64,000 nt of DNA from Lunularia cruciata (Eukaryota > Streptophyta > Marchantiopsida > Lunulariales > Lunulariaceae): contig OX419756.1 of assembly GCA_948567375.1 (NCBI GenBank), positions 48,374,333 to 48,438,332 of the forward strand, in the 5' to 3' direction. Below are positions 33,595-45,556 of this stretch, one piece after another (position 1 is the first letter of the stretch; the number at the start of each line of letters is the position of its first letter). Under the pieces are notes generated by a model that worked only from the letters and a program-made list of their open reading frames with translations, was not told the origin of the DNA and ran no database searches. A program made the translations under genes and the position numbers.

Positions 33595-33700
33595 GAATGT
33601 GAAAAGAAGGGGGAAAAAGCGACCGCGTAGGAAAAGCGAAGGATGGGAAGACCCCATCAAGCCGCACAAGGGAGAGACAAAAAAGGAATGTGAAAAGAAG
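33595..33700 (-). mobile_element. 76-bp truncated RLE-element copy with 15-bp target duplication
   Basis: The exact 15-mer GAATGTGAAAAGAAG occurs at 33595-33609 and 33686-33700. The 76 bases between (33610-33685) match the last 75 or so bases of RLE copy 1 (21858-21933) in minus orientation with few substitutions. This is a perfect case of a 5'-truncated non-LTR insertion. Confidence 0.9.
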
Positions 33701-34389
33701 AGAATTGTCGTATTTATATCAATTTCAATTAAACCGTGCGATGCGAAAACCATCACCCGTGCAAGAAATCTTAAGACCTGACAAGACACGGAGTATCAGT
33801 CGTGGCACAACGAGAGATGAGTATTATTTTATTTTAGAAATGTCACTAAATAATTAGAACAATATACCCTAGGGTAAATTTAGAAATAAAAATACAATAT
33901 ACCCTAGGGTAAATTAGAATTAGAAATTTTGACAGTTGCTTGATTTCATATATTGAAACAAAAAGGATACGAAATCAAAGAAGACAAAAAGGAATTGATT
34001 AAATACATCGACTTTGGATATGGCGAGTGCTCGAATCGGCCTAGAGATTGCACATATAAAAGATTTTCAGTAAACCAAAGTTTCAAAACTGCCACTTTTA
34101 AATGATTATATACATATCAAGGGTTAGATTTGGATAAGTGCCATTCTTAATGAAATTTGCACTGGTTGAAACCGTAAATGTCCATATATTTCAAAATACT
34201 GAAATCGAATTTTATTTTTTTTAAACATTACAGCTTCCAGATTCTTTAAGAGTGGAAATGTTCTCGAGATGTTTTTATTTCTTTCAAGAAAGCGTACTAA
34301 AATACGCATGCGCATATCTTTTTTCCATAGAAAGGTAGTTGCACTTCTTGCGAATTCCAGTTATGTAACTTTTATTAATTTTAGGAGAA

Positions 34390-37300
34390 AATTTTACGAG
34401 GAAACATGTGGAGAATGTGGAGAGATGTGAGACTCCATATCTATAATTTCTGAGTGCTCTCTCGTATATAGCACTCTAGTGAATAGTAGATTTTCTTAGT
34501 TTTCAATTTTGGTTCCATTGGTACCTAAATTAAAGACTATAGAAAATTGAGTTGAAAGTTATGAGTATTTTAAACTTTTTTTAGGGTTTAGAGTGATCAT
34601 TACATATTGAGAGTGATGGGTAGTGAATTTTCATTTTTAATCTTTTGGTTTTCATGATGAAATTTCATGGAAATTTAGTTTTAAAAAGTTTGGAAATTAA
34701 AAGTTATTAAAGTTTATAGTTTTTAGGGTTTTGAGAGATTGTATTTTTTATGTGAGATGGGATATGAGAGCTTGTGGTTTTGCAGATATGAAAAGATATG
34801 GAGAGGAGCATCATGTGTTGCTATCATTATTCTTGTGCTAGCCATGGTTACACCTTCCAATGTGAGGTCGCCTAGAGCGGCTCAAGATACACCATGCCCG
34901 ATGTGTCACCAACGGTTTACCTTGCAAGGAGTAAAGACCCATGTTGGAAGGATGCACAAGGACTATGATTGGACCACTTGGGATGCCCATGTGAGACGAG
35001 CGACCACATTGATAGTAGTGATATTCAAGATTATGCACGCTTCTTCTATCCCTTGGTTGATTGTTCAAGGGATATCGATCAAGTCGTGGGAATGGTTAGC
35101 TGCAAGTGGGTTGCATTTTGGGGTTATTTGAAACTAGTTTTCCATATCCACGTCTATTCCATACGCTATCCTACACACTCCATGATGAGATTAGATAGGC
35201 TTTTTACCTACCACTTGATCATTGGGCACGTGATCCCTTGGACCGAGGTAGCATGGTTCTTATTCCTCTTACTCTATTAGTGGTATCTTTGTTATGCTAG
35301 AGGAGGACGTGTAGAACATAGAGAGGTGGCTGCTAGATTTTGTCAATTCCGAGTGGGAGATTGGACAGCCCTTTAGCAAGAGTCTGTTAGGGCTACATGG
35401 TTTATGAGACAAGCATTGCCATTGGATACCACAAAGTCCATTGGATTACGACGGTGTAGGATATTGGGTCATGTGAGAGAGTTTAGTAGAGTAGCACAAG
35501 CGCTACATACTTTATCTATAGTGAGTCCTACTGATGAGACTATCTCTTCTCTACACTCACTACATTGTATAGTAGTAGAGGGACTACCACTAGAGGTCTT
35601 AGATTATCAGCTTGAGCACCTTTTATGTTTTGATAGGCCATTGTTTGCACAAGCATTGTGCACTGCTCCTCACCTTTCCTCAAGAGGCTTGTCACGGATG
35701 GTTTATGAGCACCTTAGAGATTACTTTCAGGCAGATGATCCTTCTAGTGGTTTTACCAAGTTGTTTTAGGTGGTTGCAGCAATAGTAAGAGGAGACATTC
35801 CTATATTTGTTAGTCAGGTATTAGGTGCTAGTTGACTTCTTGCAATGGAAAGGGACACTAGAGCATTAGATCAATCGCTATTGTAGAGATCTTTTTGCAT
35901 TTGGTCAATCATACCATTGTCTTTCAGCATCATTCTCACTTTTGATAGCACCTCAGTCCACATCCATTTGGAGTAGCTACACCTGGAGGATGTGAAGCTA
36001 TATCTCTAAGCATTAGGGCACTCCTAGACATCCATCTAGAGTGGATTGTCCTATAGGTGGATGTTGAGAATGTTATAATATAACATAACATATAAAATAT
36101 AATTTTAATATCGTCTCATGACCATCCATCTTTAAAGAGCTTAGCGAGGCTGGTGGATCCATGGCAAGTCTCATTCCTTTTGTGCGGTCTTTTTATTGCT
36201 CTCATGCCTCCCTTTACTACCAACATACTTGTTCATAGGAGTGAGTCACCATCTTGCAGTCAGTTGTTAGTGCACATCAAGGAGATCCTTTGGGAGGACC
36301 CTTATTTTCCATATCTCACTTTAGAGCTCTCCTATCTACTACTTTGGCCATGCCAAGTTGTGTATTTCCCTCCTTGGCAGATGATACACACATCGTGGGT
36401 CCTGTAGATTAGATTAGGCAGGCCTTTGACCACTTGACTACCGAGGTACATCTAGTAGGCTTGAGAGTCAAGGTATCAAAGTGCAAAGCATAGTCCCCTT
36501 TAGGTATCCTCCTCACCTTGAGGTTCAAGAGGGTGTACCACATCCATAGATGGACTACGTGTTCTTGGAGTGCCAGTAGGATCCAAGGATTTTGTCATAC
36601 GCTTCTTAGACGTTGCCCTTGTAGAGGATGTTCTCCATGTGGATGACCTTCCATTACTAGGAGATCCATAGGTGGCATTTGGTATACTCTCCTCCAGTAT
36701 TGCTGGTCAACCATCATACCTCATTTGTATAGTTCCCCACTCATTTGTCCTTCCTATCACATTTGAGAGTATTTGATATGAGGATTATGGGAGTCTTTGG
36801 TGATATTATTAGACCAAGGACATTTAAGTGTGTGATAAGGGATTTGGCACATAGATAGATGGCTTTTCTGATCTCATGTGGAAGGTTTGGCTTGCTATCT
36901 ATGGAGGAGACGGCACCTATAGCATTTTTAGGTAGTTAGGCTCTCTCCTCACCCCTAATTTCCTCTTGTTTTGTGGTTGTTGATCGGCCGGCTTTGGAGA
37001 CTTATGTGATAGAGGTGGACGGGGGATTCTTTTCTCTCCAAATGTTATTACAGCAAACAAGAGATAGTCTATCCACACTAGCACAAGAGGATTTTCCACC
37101 TTTTGCTTCACTATTGTTAGATTGGACCAAAGGTTTACAATCTTCCTTGATGGAGTGACAATATGAGCATACACTATATTCTCTCTTAGTCAACTTGTCC
37201 ATTCCTCAAGCTACTAGAGCAAGTCTTTACTCTTGCTCTGGCAAGGGTGTAAGCTTTAGGATCCTAGCTTGACCATGCATTAGAGCATTCCAACTTGCAC

Positions 37301-37786
37301 CAGCTACTTTCTCTACAATGATGAGGTTTCAACTAGGTTTGGTCCACCCATATGTATCTTCATTACTCACTTGTGAGTATGGTTCTACACTAGATGTAAC
37401 AACGGTCCACATGACATGATGTTCTTTTGGAGGATAGATGCTTAGATTCTTAATAGCATCCCTAATGATAGCTATTAGGGATGCTATTAAGGACATAGTG
37501 ATTGCTATGGCACAAGAGAGTGGATACTTGGCTTGGATGGAGCGTTCGTATGCTTTACAAATGACATATGTCAAGGTAGACTTATACTTGGTCCAAGATG
37601 ATCAGATGATAACAACGGATGTTGTGGTTACGGACCCTACATGGGATACAATTTTAGAAGGAGTGATTACCCATCTCCCTAGATGGGCGGTAAGTGCAAT
37701 AGCAAGTTGCAAGGTCTCCAAGTATAGGGACATGCAGCAAGATCACCTCTTTGTTACTCTAGCCTTGGAGTTATATGGAGCAATGT
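34390..37786 (+). mobile_element. RLE-type non-LTR retrotransposon, copy 2 (3'-truncated)
   Basis: Colinear with copy 1 from its leader (GAGTGCTCTCTCGTATA...) through the C2H2 finger (CPMCHQRFTLQGVKTHVGRMH at about 34890-34960), RT and RLE (VDLYLVQDDQ, TTDVVVTDPTW at about 37580-37650). It stops at about 37786, inside LALELYGAM, and joins unrelated sequence, so its 3' end is missing. Many stops and frameshifts exist; it is more decayed than copy 1. An inverted duplication sits in it at 37449-37495. Confidence 0.8.
37449..37495. repeat. Near-perfect inverted repeat within RLE copy 2
   Basis: Arms of 20 bases (left TTCTTAATAGCATCCCTAAT, right its near complement) flank a 7-base loop. Copy 1 (around 21240-21268) has only one arm. 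The left arm is therefore a templated inverted duplication unique to this copy. Confidence 0.8.
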
Positions 37787-37865
37787 GATACTCACATTTT
37801 TTGTTTTGTTCTATTTTGTTAAAGTTTTGAAGAAGAAGTGAATTAAGAAAGCTGGATTACAAAGG

Positions 37866-40310
37866 AAAGAATGGAATTGTGTGTCTTTGGAGTAAACCCA
37901 AAGAAGTCAACCTTGGGTCAGGAACCGAAAGTACTTGGATGGGGTTACAAAGAGACAAATCCAAAGAAGGGTATATTTGGACCAAGAAACAAAGGCCCAT
38001 ACCAAGATGGTGTAACAACCTTTCTATGTGTGAAGCCAGGCAAGAAAGTACACTTCAAGAAATGACAAAGGCAGGAGAAGAATACCTTGACAATGATAGG
38101 AAACCAACACGCAAAAGAAGTGGAAGACAATTTTCAATTTGATTGAAGAATGATTGCACTTCAAGGGACTATAAAATTTTGATTACATAAGGGGAAAATG
38201 AATATGTCAAATAGATATCTTTCCTCTGAGTATTCATCCTACAATAATATGCATTAAGAAGTTGATTGAGAGTGAAATTTTCCAAAGTCTGGAAGGGGTT
38301 AGAGTGTCGCATCCAAGAGAGGAGATAGGTTTTCAGTGCCGTAGAACTAGAGAGCAAATCATGGCAAAGAAGGCTAAGAATTCACTCGTAGTGAGGAGTT
38401 TTGCAATTCATAGATTAGATGTCATAGCTAGGATTGAGGTCTTGAATAGACTTCAAATTACATTCCTGGCATGGAATTGGAATTTTAGTTTTCCAGGCCT
38501 CATGGCAGAGATAGCTGCCAGTAGTGGTGGAGAAGGCCCCAAAGTTAAGGAGAAGTGAGGAAATTTGGCCCGATGGACTCATGCAGATTGGAGGTTAGTA
38601 TTGGGGAAGGAAGCAAGAGAGGCAATTGGGATCACCTTTTATTTGAAGTGTGATGCTACAAAGGAGACCGTGATATCATAAACTCGTTCTTCACCCCGCG
38701 TACTAACAATGGCTACAAAGTGGAGTCCTATTAGGACCCAATCAAGTGGAGCATTGTGGAGCATATAATGGCTATATTCAAACCCAAAAGAATGACATAC
38801 AAGAACATGCAGCAAGCAATCTTCTTCCACCAGATGTTTGCAAGAGTGAAGGTGAACTAGGCAAAGTGCTTCCACCAGCAAATGAGGTGGATGATCGTCA
38901 ATTGGAGAACCAATTTGCCTCCACATTACTTCACACTGTTTGCATCACACTTCTACTTCAGATTAAATTTGTTGACAATGGAGGAGAGGCAGCATATGGT
39001 GTCACATTTCCATCTTGATCTACGACAAGAAGCGGATGAAAAGGAGCAACAATATATGTTACAATTGCAAGCCGGTGATGATTACTTCATCAGAATGGGA
39101 TAGAAGGAGATGGTGGAAGGTAGAAGTCTAAAGACAAAGAAGCAAACCAAACCCAAAGAGGTAGCATTGCCCCAGACACAATGAAAGACCCAAAGACTCA
39201 ATCTGTAAGGTAAGAAGATGGTGAAGGAGAAGACCACAGAGATAGAGTCTAAACGAGAGACAAAGTCCAAAGGAAGAAACTTAGAAGAAGCCGAGCTCAC
39301 ACTACAGAGTGAGGAATCTAGAAGTGAGAGTGATGGTGAAGAGGAAGTCCAACAATCTATTGGGGCAGCAAAAGATGAGGCATTTCATGCGGTGATTGAT
39401 CATATGGGAGGAGGAGATAATCCTTGCTTAGAATTGGCCATGCATGAGATGGATGCAAAGCCAAAGAAGGAAGAAGAAAGCTTGGAGGCAATATCACTGA
39501 AGATACAAAGATCAAGACTTTGGGGGAAGGCTCTGGCGGAGGAAACAAAGTACAAAGACAAAGCCAAAGACAAAGCCAAAGACTTTGAGGGAGTAAAATA
39601 CTTAACGTAAATTGTGACTCCATTGTTGGAGTTGTTGAATATGCAGAAGAAGGTAATCCCGCAAGATCATATGAAGGTGAAGACTGAGTTGCAGGTGATG
39701 AAGTATCTATTGGATGAAGTGAAGGGATTGAAGGAGAGTGTAACCCAAAGAGAAGAAGAAGTTGAGGAACTTTAGGTGGATGTAGTCTTGAAGAAGAAGA
39801 CTTTAGAGAACTTGCAAGAGAGTTTCAAGAAGTGGGGAAGAGAGATGCACAGTCAAGCCACAGATTTGAAAGAGTAGATGGTGTTGTTGGCAAAGATGAA
39901 AGAGGAGGTCAGTGAATTTTGCATCAAAAGTATTCATGTAAAGGTGATGGTGACTGTGATAGAGCAAGAGTTAAAGAGCTTGAAGAAGAGTGCAGCAGGA
40001 AAATATCAAGCATGGCAGAGGGAGTTGGAAATCCGACACCAAGAGGAGGAAAGATTGTGAGGCTTGGTTAGAAGTGTTGAGACGTAGAGTGCTTAGTATG
40101 CCAAAGAGAAGAAGATGCTTGTTGTTGAGTATAAAGATGAGTTAAAGATGTACCAAGAAAAGTTGAAGGCAGAATGATCTTGGGGGTATGCACGAGAGTT
40201 AGTAGGAGAAGTGGTTGGAAGATTGCAAGCAATGTTGAGCAAGAAGTCTAAAGGGAGATTGCAAAAAGCAAGACTGCATGAATTGAAATTGCTTGTGCAA
40301 GAAACTCGGA
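37866..40310 (+). pseudogene. Relic of a coiled-coil protein gene or unknown mobile-element ORF (first part)
   Basis: Several open segments in shifting frames read as one degraded coding region. A region at about 38700-39160 is Lys/Arg- and aromatic-rich (IMAIFKPKRMTYKNMQQAIF). From about 39200 to 40310 the sequence is strongly charged with heptad periodicity (EEVSEFC, LKSLKKSAAGKYQAWQREL), a long coiled coil. TAG codons break it at several points. I do not recognise the family. Chromovirus copy B interrupts it, and it resumes in frame at 45966. Confidence 0.5.
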
Positions 40311-40719
40311 TGTAACAATATGGAGTTTAGTGACGAAGTTAGTCGGGCTTACAAAGTAGAGAATAAGCCAAAATAGCCTAGAATTTTCTAGAAGCATCTA
40401 AGAAGCTTCTTAGGAAGCTTCCCAACTAGTTAACTTGCGCCCTAAGCAGGTAGCTTCTAGAAGCTTCTAACTAGCTTAGCTTGCACGCCAAGTAGGCGGC
40501 TTCTAAAAGGAAGCTTCTTGAGAAGCTTCCTAGTTAACTTGGCTTGCACTCCAAGAAAGCGGCTCAAGAAAGCTTCTTGAGAAGCTTCAAAGGTCTTGTA
40601 TGCTACCTATAAATACCAAGGCCGAAGCTCATGCTAGGCATTCGGAGTTTTTTCTCATTCAAGTGTCCCAATGTGAATTTCCATTCTCCTATTTCTCTCC
40701 TCGGTTTTGGTCTTTTACA
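40311..40719 (+). repeat. 5' LTR of chromovirus copy B
   Basis: TGTAACAATATGG ... TCTTTTACA, 409 bp, highly similar to 45557-45965 and to the LTRs of copies A and C. It holds tandem GAAGCTTC blocks, a three-unit heat-shock-type element at 40454-40468 and TATAAATA at 40608-40615. Confidence 0.95.
40454..40615 (+). promoter_or_regulatory. LTR promoter with heat-shock-type elements and TATA box, copy B
   Basis: CTTCT AGAAG CTTCT at 40454-40468 is a perfect three-unit heat-shock element. AGCTTCTTGAGAAGCTTC-type blocks recur at about 40510-40535 and 40570-40588. TATAAATA at 40608-40615 lies about 20 bases after the last block. The layout matches copy A. Confidence 0.6.
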
Positions 40720-40720
40720 T

Positions 40721-40732
40721 TAGTATCAGAGC
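40721..40732 (+). other. Primer-binding site (initiator Met tRNA), copy B
   Basis: TAGTATCAGAGC directly after the LTR; it is the TGGTATCAGAGC site of copy A with one G to A change. Confidence 0.85.
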
Positions 40733-40990
40733 AGGAATGGGATGGATGGAATTTATGGACCACCAAATCCACTTCCGCCAAACCATTGGGACTTTCATGT
40801 CCAGATATTACCAAAGCATCGCTTCACACAGTTCATCACCTCACGCTTTGGGTATGATTTTCTATATATGATCAACGTGTCAGAGGAACCCTTGATACTT
40901 CCAGTTGTGACTTATGGAGAACGGTGGACGTGTTATATCTATGTGTTAATCAACTAGATAAATTGAAGGTAGTGGATTAGGGTAGTAGCA

Positions 40991-41920
40991 ATGGCCGCAA
41001 TACCGGATGTTATCCTTGCAATGCAACAACAAATCGAGCATCTTACTTGATTGTTGGATGAACGAGACCAACAACGACGAGAACAGATAGACCGAGCGCC
41101 AGTTCGAGATGGAGAAGATTGCATTTGATTTCCAAAACCCAAGGTGTTTGAAGGCAAGAATATTCCAGGCACAGTGGAGAATTTTGTGTTTGACTGTGAA
41201 CGTTACTTTGAAGCCACCAATCTTCAAGACGAGCGGAAACAAATTCTCTTGGCTTCTAGCCAGTTGGATGGCATGGCAAAACTTTGGTGGCGATTCCGAG
41301 TAGAAAGAGCTGAACGACAAATTGTTACACCAATTTTGACATGGGCAGAATTCAAGGATGCAATACTTGGTCGATTTCAGACTATAAATGCAACCCGAGC
41401 TGCACAAGATAAATTGGTGGAGTTGAGGCAGATTGGTTCGGTGAGAAGCTACATCACACAATTTCAGAATATCATCATGCAAATTCCAGATATCCAAGAA
41501 GGTGAAGTTCTGGATCGATTTGTGCAAGGATTGAAGTCACGAACCAGATTGGAGGTGACCATGCAAGAGCCACAGAACGTAGAAGAAGCCATGCAATTGG
41601 CTGAGCGTTTTGATTCCTTAGTTGCGACAACTTGGTCTTGACCTCGACCTACACAAAACCTACCAGTACCACGAGTGGAAGAACCGGTACCAATGGAGAT
41701 TGATGCTATCCAACGAAGACCACTTGGCACAGCAGATAGAGAGAGATTACGACAAAATGGAGGTTGCTTTTATTGTCGCCAAGTTGGACATCGCATTGCT
41801 GAATGTCCACTTAGGAATGGGCGACCTCGACAAGTTGCCCAGATGGAGTTTATGGAAAAGAATGATCAGGGAAACAAAGAATCCCAGAAGGAGATTTCGA
41901 GCCGCCTACTGGGAGCTTGA
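40991..41920 (+). pseudogene. gag, chromovirus copy B
   Basis: Same protein as 7932-8831: N-terminal coiled-coil-like stretch, gag core and zinc knuckle CFYCRQVGHRIAEC. TGA codons at 41048, 41126 and 41639 replace CGA codons that copy A still has at the same places. The gag frame runs to TGA 41918, overlapping the pol frame by about 45 bases. Confidence 0.88.
41869..41913 (+). promoter_or_regulatory. -1 programmed ribosomal frameshift signal (gag-pol), copy B
   Basis: GGGAAAC at 41869-41875 is in gag phase (GGA AAC). A 7-base spacer and a stem-loop follow: CCCAGAAGG (41883-41891) with CCTACTGGG (41905-41913), eight pairs and one A-A mismatch. Together with copy A this implies a perfect 9-bp ancestral stem. 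The -1 slip gives the protease frame of 41917 onward. Confidence 0.78.
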
Positions 41921-43251
41921 TTAGTTCTAATTGGATTGAAGGCTCAACCTATACAAGTTTGCTTCACTTGCAAGGTACGATATCTAATCGGGGTTGTAGG
42001 ATTTTGGTTGATTCTGGAAGTTCAGAGAATTGCATGTCTATGCAAGTAGCAAAGGAATTGGGTATTCCTATCAAGCCAGTGATTGGAAATAGTTTGATGA
42101 TGGCGGATGGTAGAAAAGGTTCTGCATTCCGCACCTCGCATCCTGTTACCTCCGAGATTGGGAAGGAGTATTTGGAGTGTATGAGGTTTGTAGTGGCACC
42201 TCTACACTATGATATCATTCTGGGTCTACCTTGGCTTGAACGTCATAAGGTTCAATTCGATTGGACCCGACGTCAGATTCAAGTACAACACCAAGGTAGG
42301 AATTTCCGATTAGTTTGTCTGGCACCTCTGAGTAAGACACCTAAGAATAGTCAGTCCCAAGATGGGAAGTTTGTTGAGAAGGTAGCCATAGAGCAAATCT
42401 GGAAGGGAGATGAGTCCCAAGATGGGAAGTTTGCCAGGAAGGCAACCATAGAGCAAGCTTGGAAGAGAGATGAGTCCCTAGAAGGGAAGTTTGTTAATGA
42501 AGCAGCCATAGAGCAAGCTTTGGAGGAAGATAAGTCTGTATTTGCGGTGTGGATCAAGCCGATTGCACAAGAACAATCTGAGGAGTGCCAAGTGCTGCAT
42601 CAAGCAATGGTTGATCGGATAGTTTAGGAGTTTGCAGATGTGTTTCTGGATGATCTGCCAAATGGATTACCCTCCGATCGAGGTATGCCCTTCAAGATTG
42701 AGTTATTGCCAGGGAGTACTCTAGTGAGTAGACCAATCTATCGGTTCTCACTAAAGGAGTTGGAGGAGTTGCGAACAACACTTACAGAGTTGTTGGAGAA
42801 GGATTTCATACGACATAGTACCTCTCCGTGGGGAGCACCGGTACTATTTATTCCAAAGAAGGATGGAGGACTTCGTTTCTGTATTGATTACCGTGGGCTC
42901 AATAAGCAAACCGTGAAGAATGCATATCCCTTGCCTCGGATTGATGACCTGCTTGATCAACTAAGTGGAGCACGCTACTTTTCCAAGCTGGATCTTCGTA
43001 GCGGCTATTGGCAAATTCCTATTGAAGGAGAGGACGTGAAAAAGACTGCTTTTTGCACAAGGTATGGACATTTTGAGTGGAGAGTTCTACCTTTCGGACT
43101 CACTAATGCTCCAGCAGTCTTCATGGATCAGATGCATCGAGTGTTGGAGGGACTATTGGATCGGTCCGTGGTGGTGTTCTTAGATGATATCTTAATCTAT
43201 AGCAGGACAGAGGCAGAACATGTGAATCATGTGCGAGAAGTCCTAAGATGA
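41875..43251 (+). pseudogene. pol: protease and reverse transcriptase, copy B
   Basis: Protease VDSGSSENC at about 42010; linker with three 60-bp tandem repeats at 42355-42534; RT with [31 protein letters not shown] and FLDDILIYS (about 43177-43203). TAG at 42625 replaces a CAG of copy A. TGA at 43249 replaces CGA. Confidence 0.88.
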
Positions 43252-44873
43252 CTACGATAGTGGAAATTTTACTACAAGAAGTCAAAGTGTGCTTTTGGCA
43301 GAAGGAGGTTACCTTCTTGGGTCATAAGATCTCATCAGAGGGGATCAAGATGGAAGAAGAGAAGATCAAGGCCATTACTGATTGGCCTACCCCAAAGGAT
43401 GCTATAGAAGTACGAGCATTCAATGGACTGGCTAGTTTTTACCGACAGTTCATCCACTATTATGCTCACGTGGCCGCACCATTGACTGACCTCTTGGGAA
43501 AGAACTCGAGCTTCCAATGGACCACCAAGCATGAAGAAGCATTCCAGAAGTTAAAGCATATGGTGTCTTCAAGACCCATTCTTCAACCATATGATCTGCA
43601 ACTACCTTGTGTGGTTGATTTTGATGCTTCTAACTTTGCAATTGGAGTTGTGTTGCAACAAGAATTTCCAGATGGACTACATCCTATTGCCTTTGTGTCT
43701 CGCCGACTAAATGTAGCTGAAAGAAATTACTCTGCTCGAGATCGAGATCAACTTGCAATGGTATATGCCACCAAGGTATGGAGGCATTATCTCTTGGGGA
43801 AACACGTGATCATGCGAACTGATCACAAGCCATTGTTGCAGACCTTACACTTAGAGCACATGAAGAGTCGACATCATCGATGGGAAGAGCAACTCCAATT
43901 GTTCGACATCAAACTTGAGTACAAACCAGGTCGGTTCCATGTCATCCCTGATGCTTTATCACGACAACCTGATTTGAAGTCTCTTCCTCTCATCACGGCA
44001 GCAATTACGACGGTGTCAATTGATCCCAAGATTCATAACGAGTTTCGGTCAGCTCTACAGCAAGATCCCTTCTTCCAAATGGTACATGGTCAGCTAACAA
44101 CAGGTGACAAGGAGTACAACACCTTCTCCTTCAAGGAAGGCCTTCTATTCCATGCGGACCGGATCTATGTTCCAACCAAAGGTGATCTTCGCCTTGTGCG
44201 CCTTCAAGAAGCCCATGATTTACCCATTGCTGGTCACATGGGTGTGGATAAGACCTTGGGTACCCTCCTACGTCAATGGTGGTGGCCCAACATGACACGG
44301 GATGTTCAAGAATTTATCCAATCATGTGAGAGCTGCCAACGTAACAAGGCCAGCAACCAGAAGCCGGGTGGACTCCTTCAACCGCTTGCCATTCCATCAG
44401 CTCGTTGGGAGCATGTGAGCTTGGATCTCATCACATCCTTGCCAAAGACAAAACAAGGACACACCGCCATCCTCATCACATCCTTGCCAAAGACAAAACA
44501 AGGACACACCGCCATCGTGGTGTTTGTGGATAAGCTTAGTAAGCAAATCCACTTGGCACCAACCTGTGATACCGTGGATGCTCCAACCTTAACACAAATC
44601 CACTTTGATAATGTCTTCAAGCATCATGGCATGCCACGCGTACTCATCTCCGACCGTGATCCTCGCTTTACCGGGAAGTTTTGGCAAGCACTCTTTCAGA
44701 TACTCGGCACCAAGCTTGCTTTGTCCACGGCCTATCATCCTCAAACTGATGGACAAACTGAATGCGCCAATCGTACATTGGAAGATATATTGCGGGCCTT
44801 TGTCAATGTCCACCATACCAATTGGGATGAATGTCTTGCAGCTGCAGAATTTGCCTACAACAATTCCAAATAG
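43252..44873 (+). pseudogene. pol: RNase H and integrase, copy B
   Basis: After a TAG at 43258 and a 1-base deletion near 43300, the frame is open to TAG 44871 (CAG in copy A). RNase H has VVDFDASNFAIG and IMRTDHKPL; integrase has HMGVDKTLG, CESCQRNK, ISDRDPRF and the DGQTECANRTLE block, where an Arg has become Cys next to the catalytic Glu. A 45-bp tandem duplication at 44427-44516 adds 15 residues before the first integrase Asp region. Confidence 0.88.
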
Positions 44874-45556
44874 GCAAGCACTGGATTTTCTCCCTTCTTT
44901 CTCAATTTTGGCCAAGATCCGCTTGTTCCAGATTCTCTTCTTGCTCCCCTTCCCTCTCAGGTTCCTCATACTTCTACATTCTTGACCACTATATCCCGCT
45001 CCAACAAGCCAAGTCTCACCTCCTTGTTGCTCAGAATCGCCAAAAACAATATGCAGACCATCATCGTCGTGATCTCACCTTTGAAGTTGATGATAAAGTC
45101 ATGCTATCCTCTAGTAACCTCCCTCTCCCACTTGATACCCAAGTTCGTAAACTTGCTCCTAATTGGATAGGACCCTTTGATATCACCCACATTATCTCTC
45201 CTGTTGCTTATCGTCTTGCCTTACCTTGTCACATGCATATCCATCCTGTCTTTCACGTTTCCAAGTTGAAACCCTTTGTTCCTAACCCTTCTTCCTTTTC
45301 CTCTCAAGTCCAACCTCCTCCTCTTCCTATCCCTATCAATGATCATGAGGAGTACGAAGTTGATCGTATCCTTGCACGTCGCCATATTCAATGAGGCCGT
45401 CGCCAACACACGGAGTACAAGGTCCTTTGGAAAGGGTATCCCCTTCATGATGCCACATGGGAACCTCTTTCTCACCTCCAGAATGCACAGATGGCCATCT
45501 AGGAATTTGAAGCTTCACTAGCGACGAGGACGTCACCAACTAGCGGCGGGAGAATA
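44874..45556 (+). pseudogene. pol: integrase tail and chromodomain, copy B
   Basis: A small deletion near 44998 shifts the frame. Downstream, the integrase tail (NWIGPFDITHII) and the chromodomain (EYEVDRILARR, YKVLWKGYP, ATWEPLSHL) are readable apart from TGA at 45392 and TAG at 45500. The purine-rich stretch GGCGGGAGAATA before 45557 is the likely polypurine tract. Confidence 0.85.

Larger units (their letters stand above)
31276..34389. other. Intergenic region upstream of the lipase gene
   Basis: No gene supported. The first 700 bases should hold the lipase promoter and 5' UTR. Between 32.6 and 33.7 kb are three short minus-strand fragments of the RLE element, listed separately. A 20-bp direct repeat containing the palindrome ACCCTAGGGT lies at 33861-33880 and 33896-33915. 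Confidence 0.5.

Noticed and set aside
33861-33915. CCCTAGGG palindromes as a telomere-like repeat
   Set aside because: Only two copies, palindromic, and not the plant telomere repeat.
44589-44985. Long reverse-strand frames opposite the integrase of copies A and B
   Set aside because: They are antisense shadows of the integrase frame and recur only because the element recurs.
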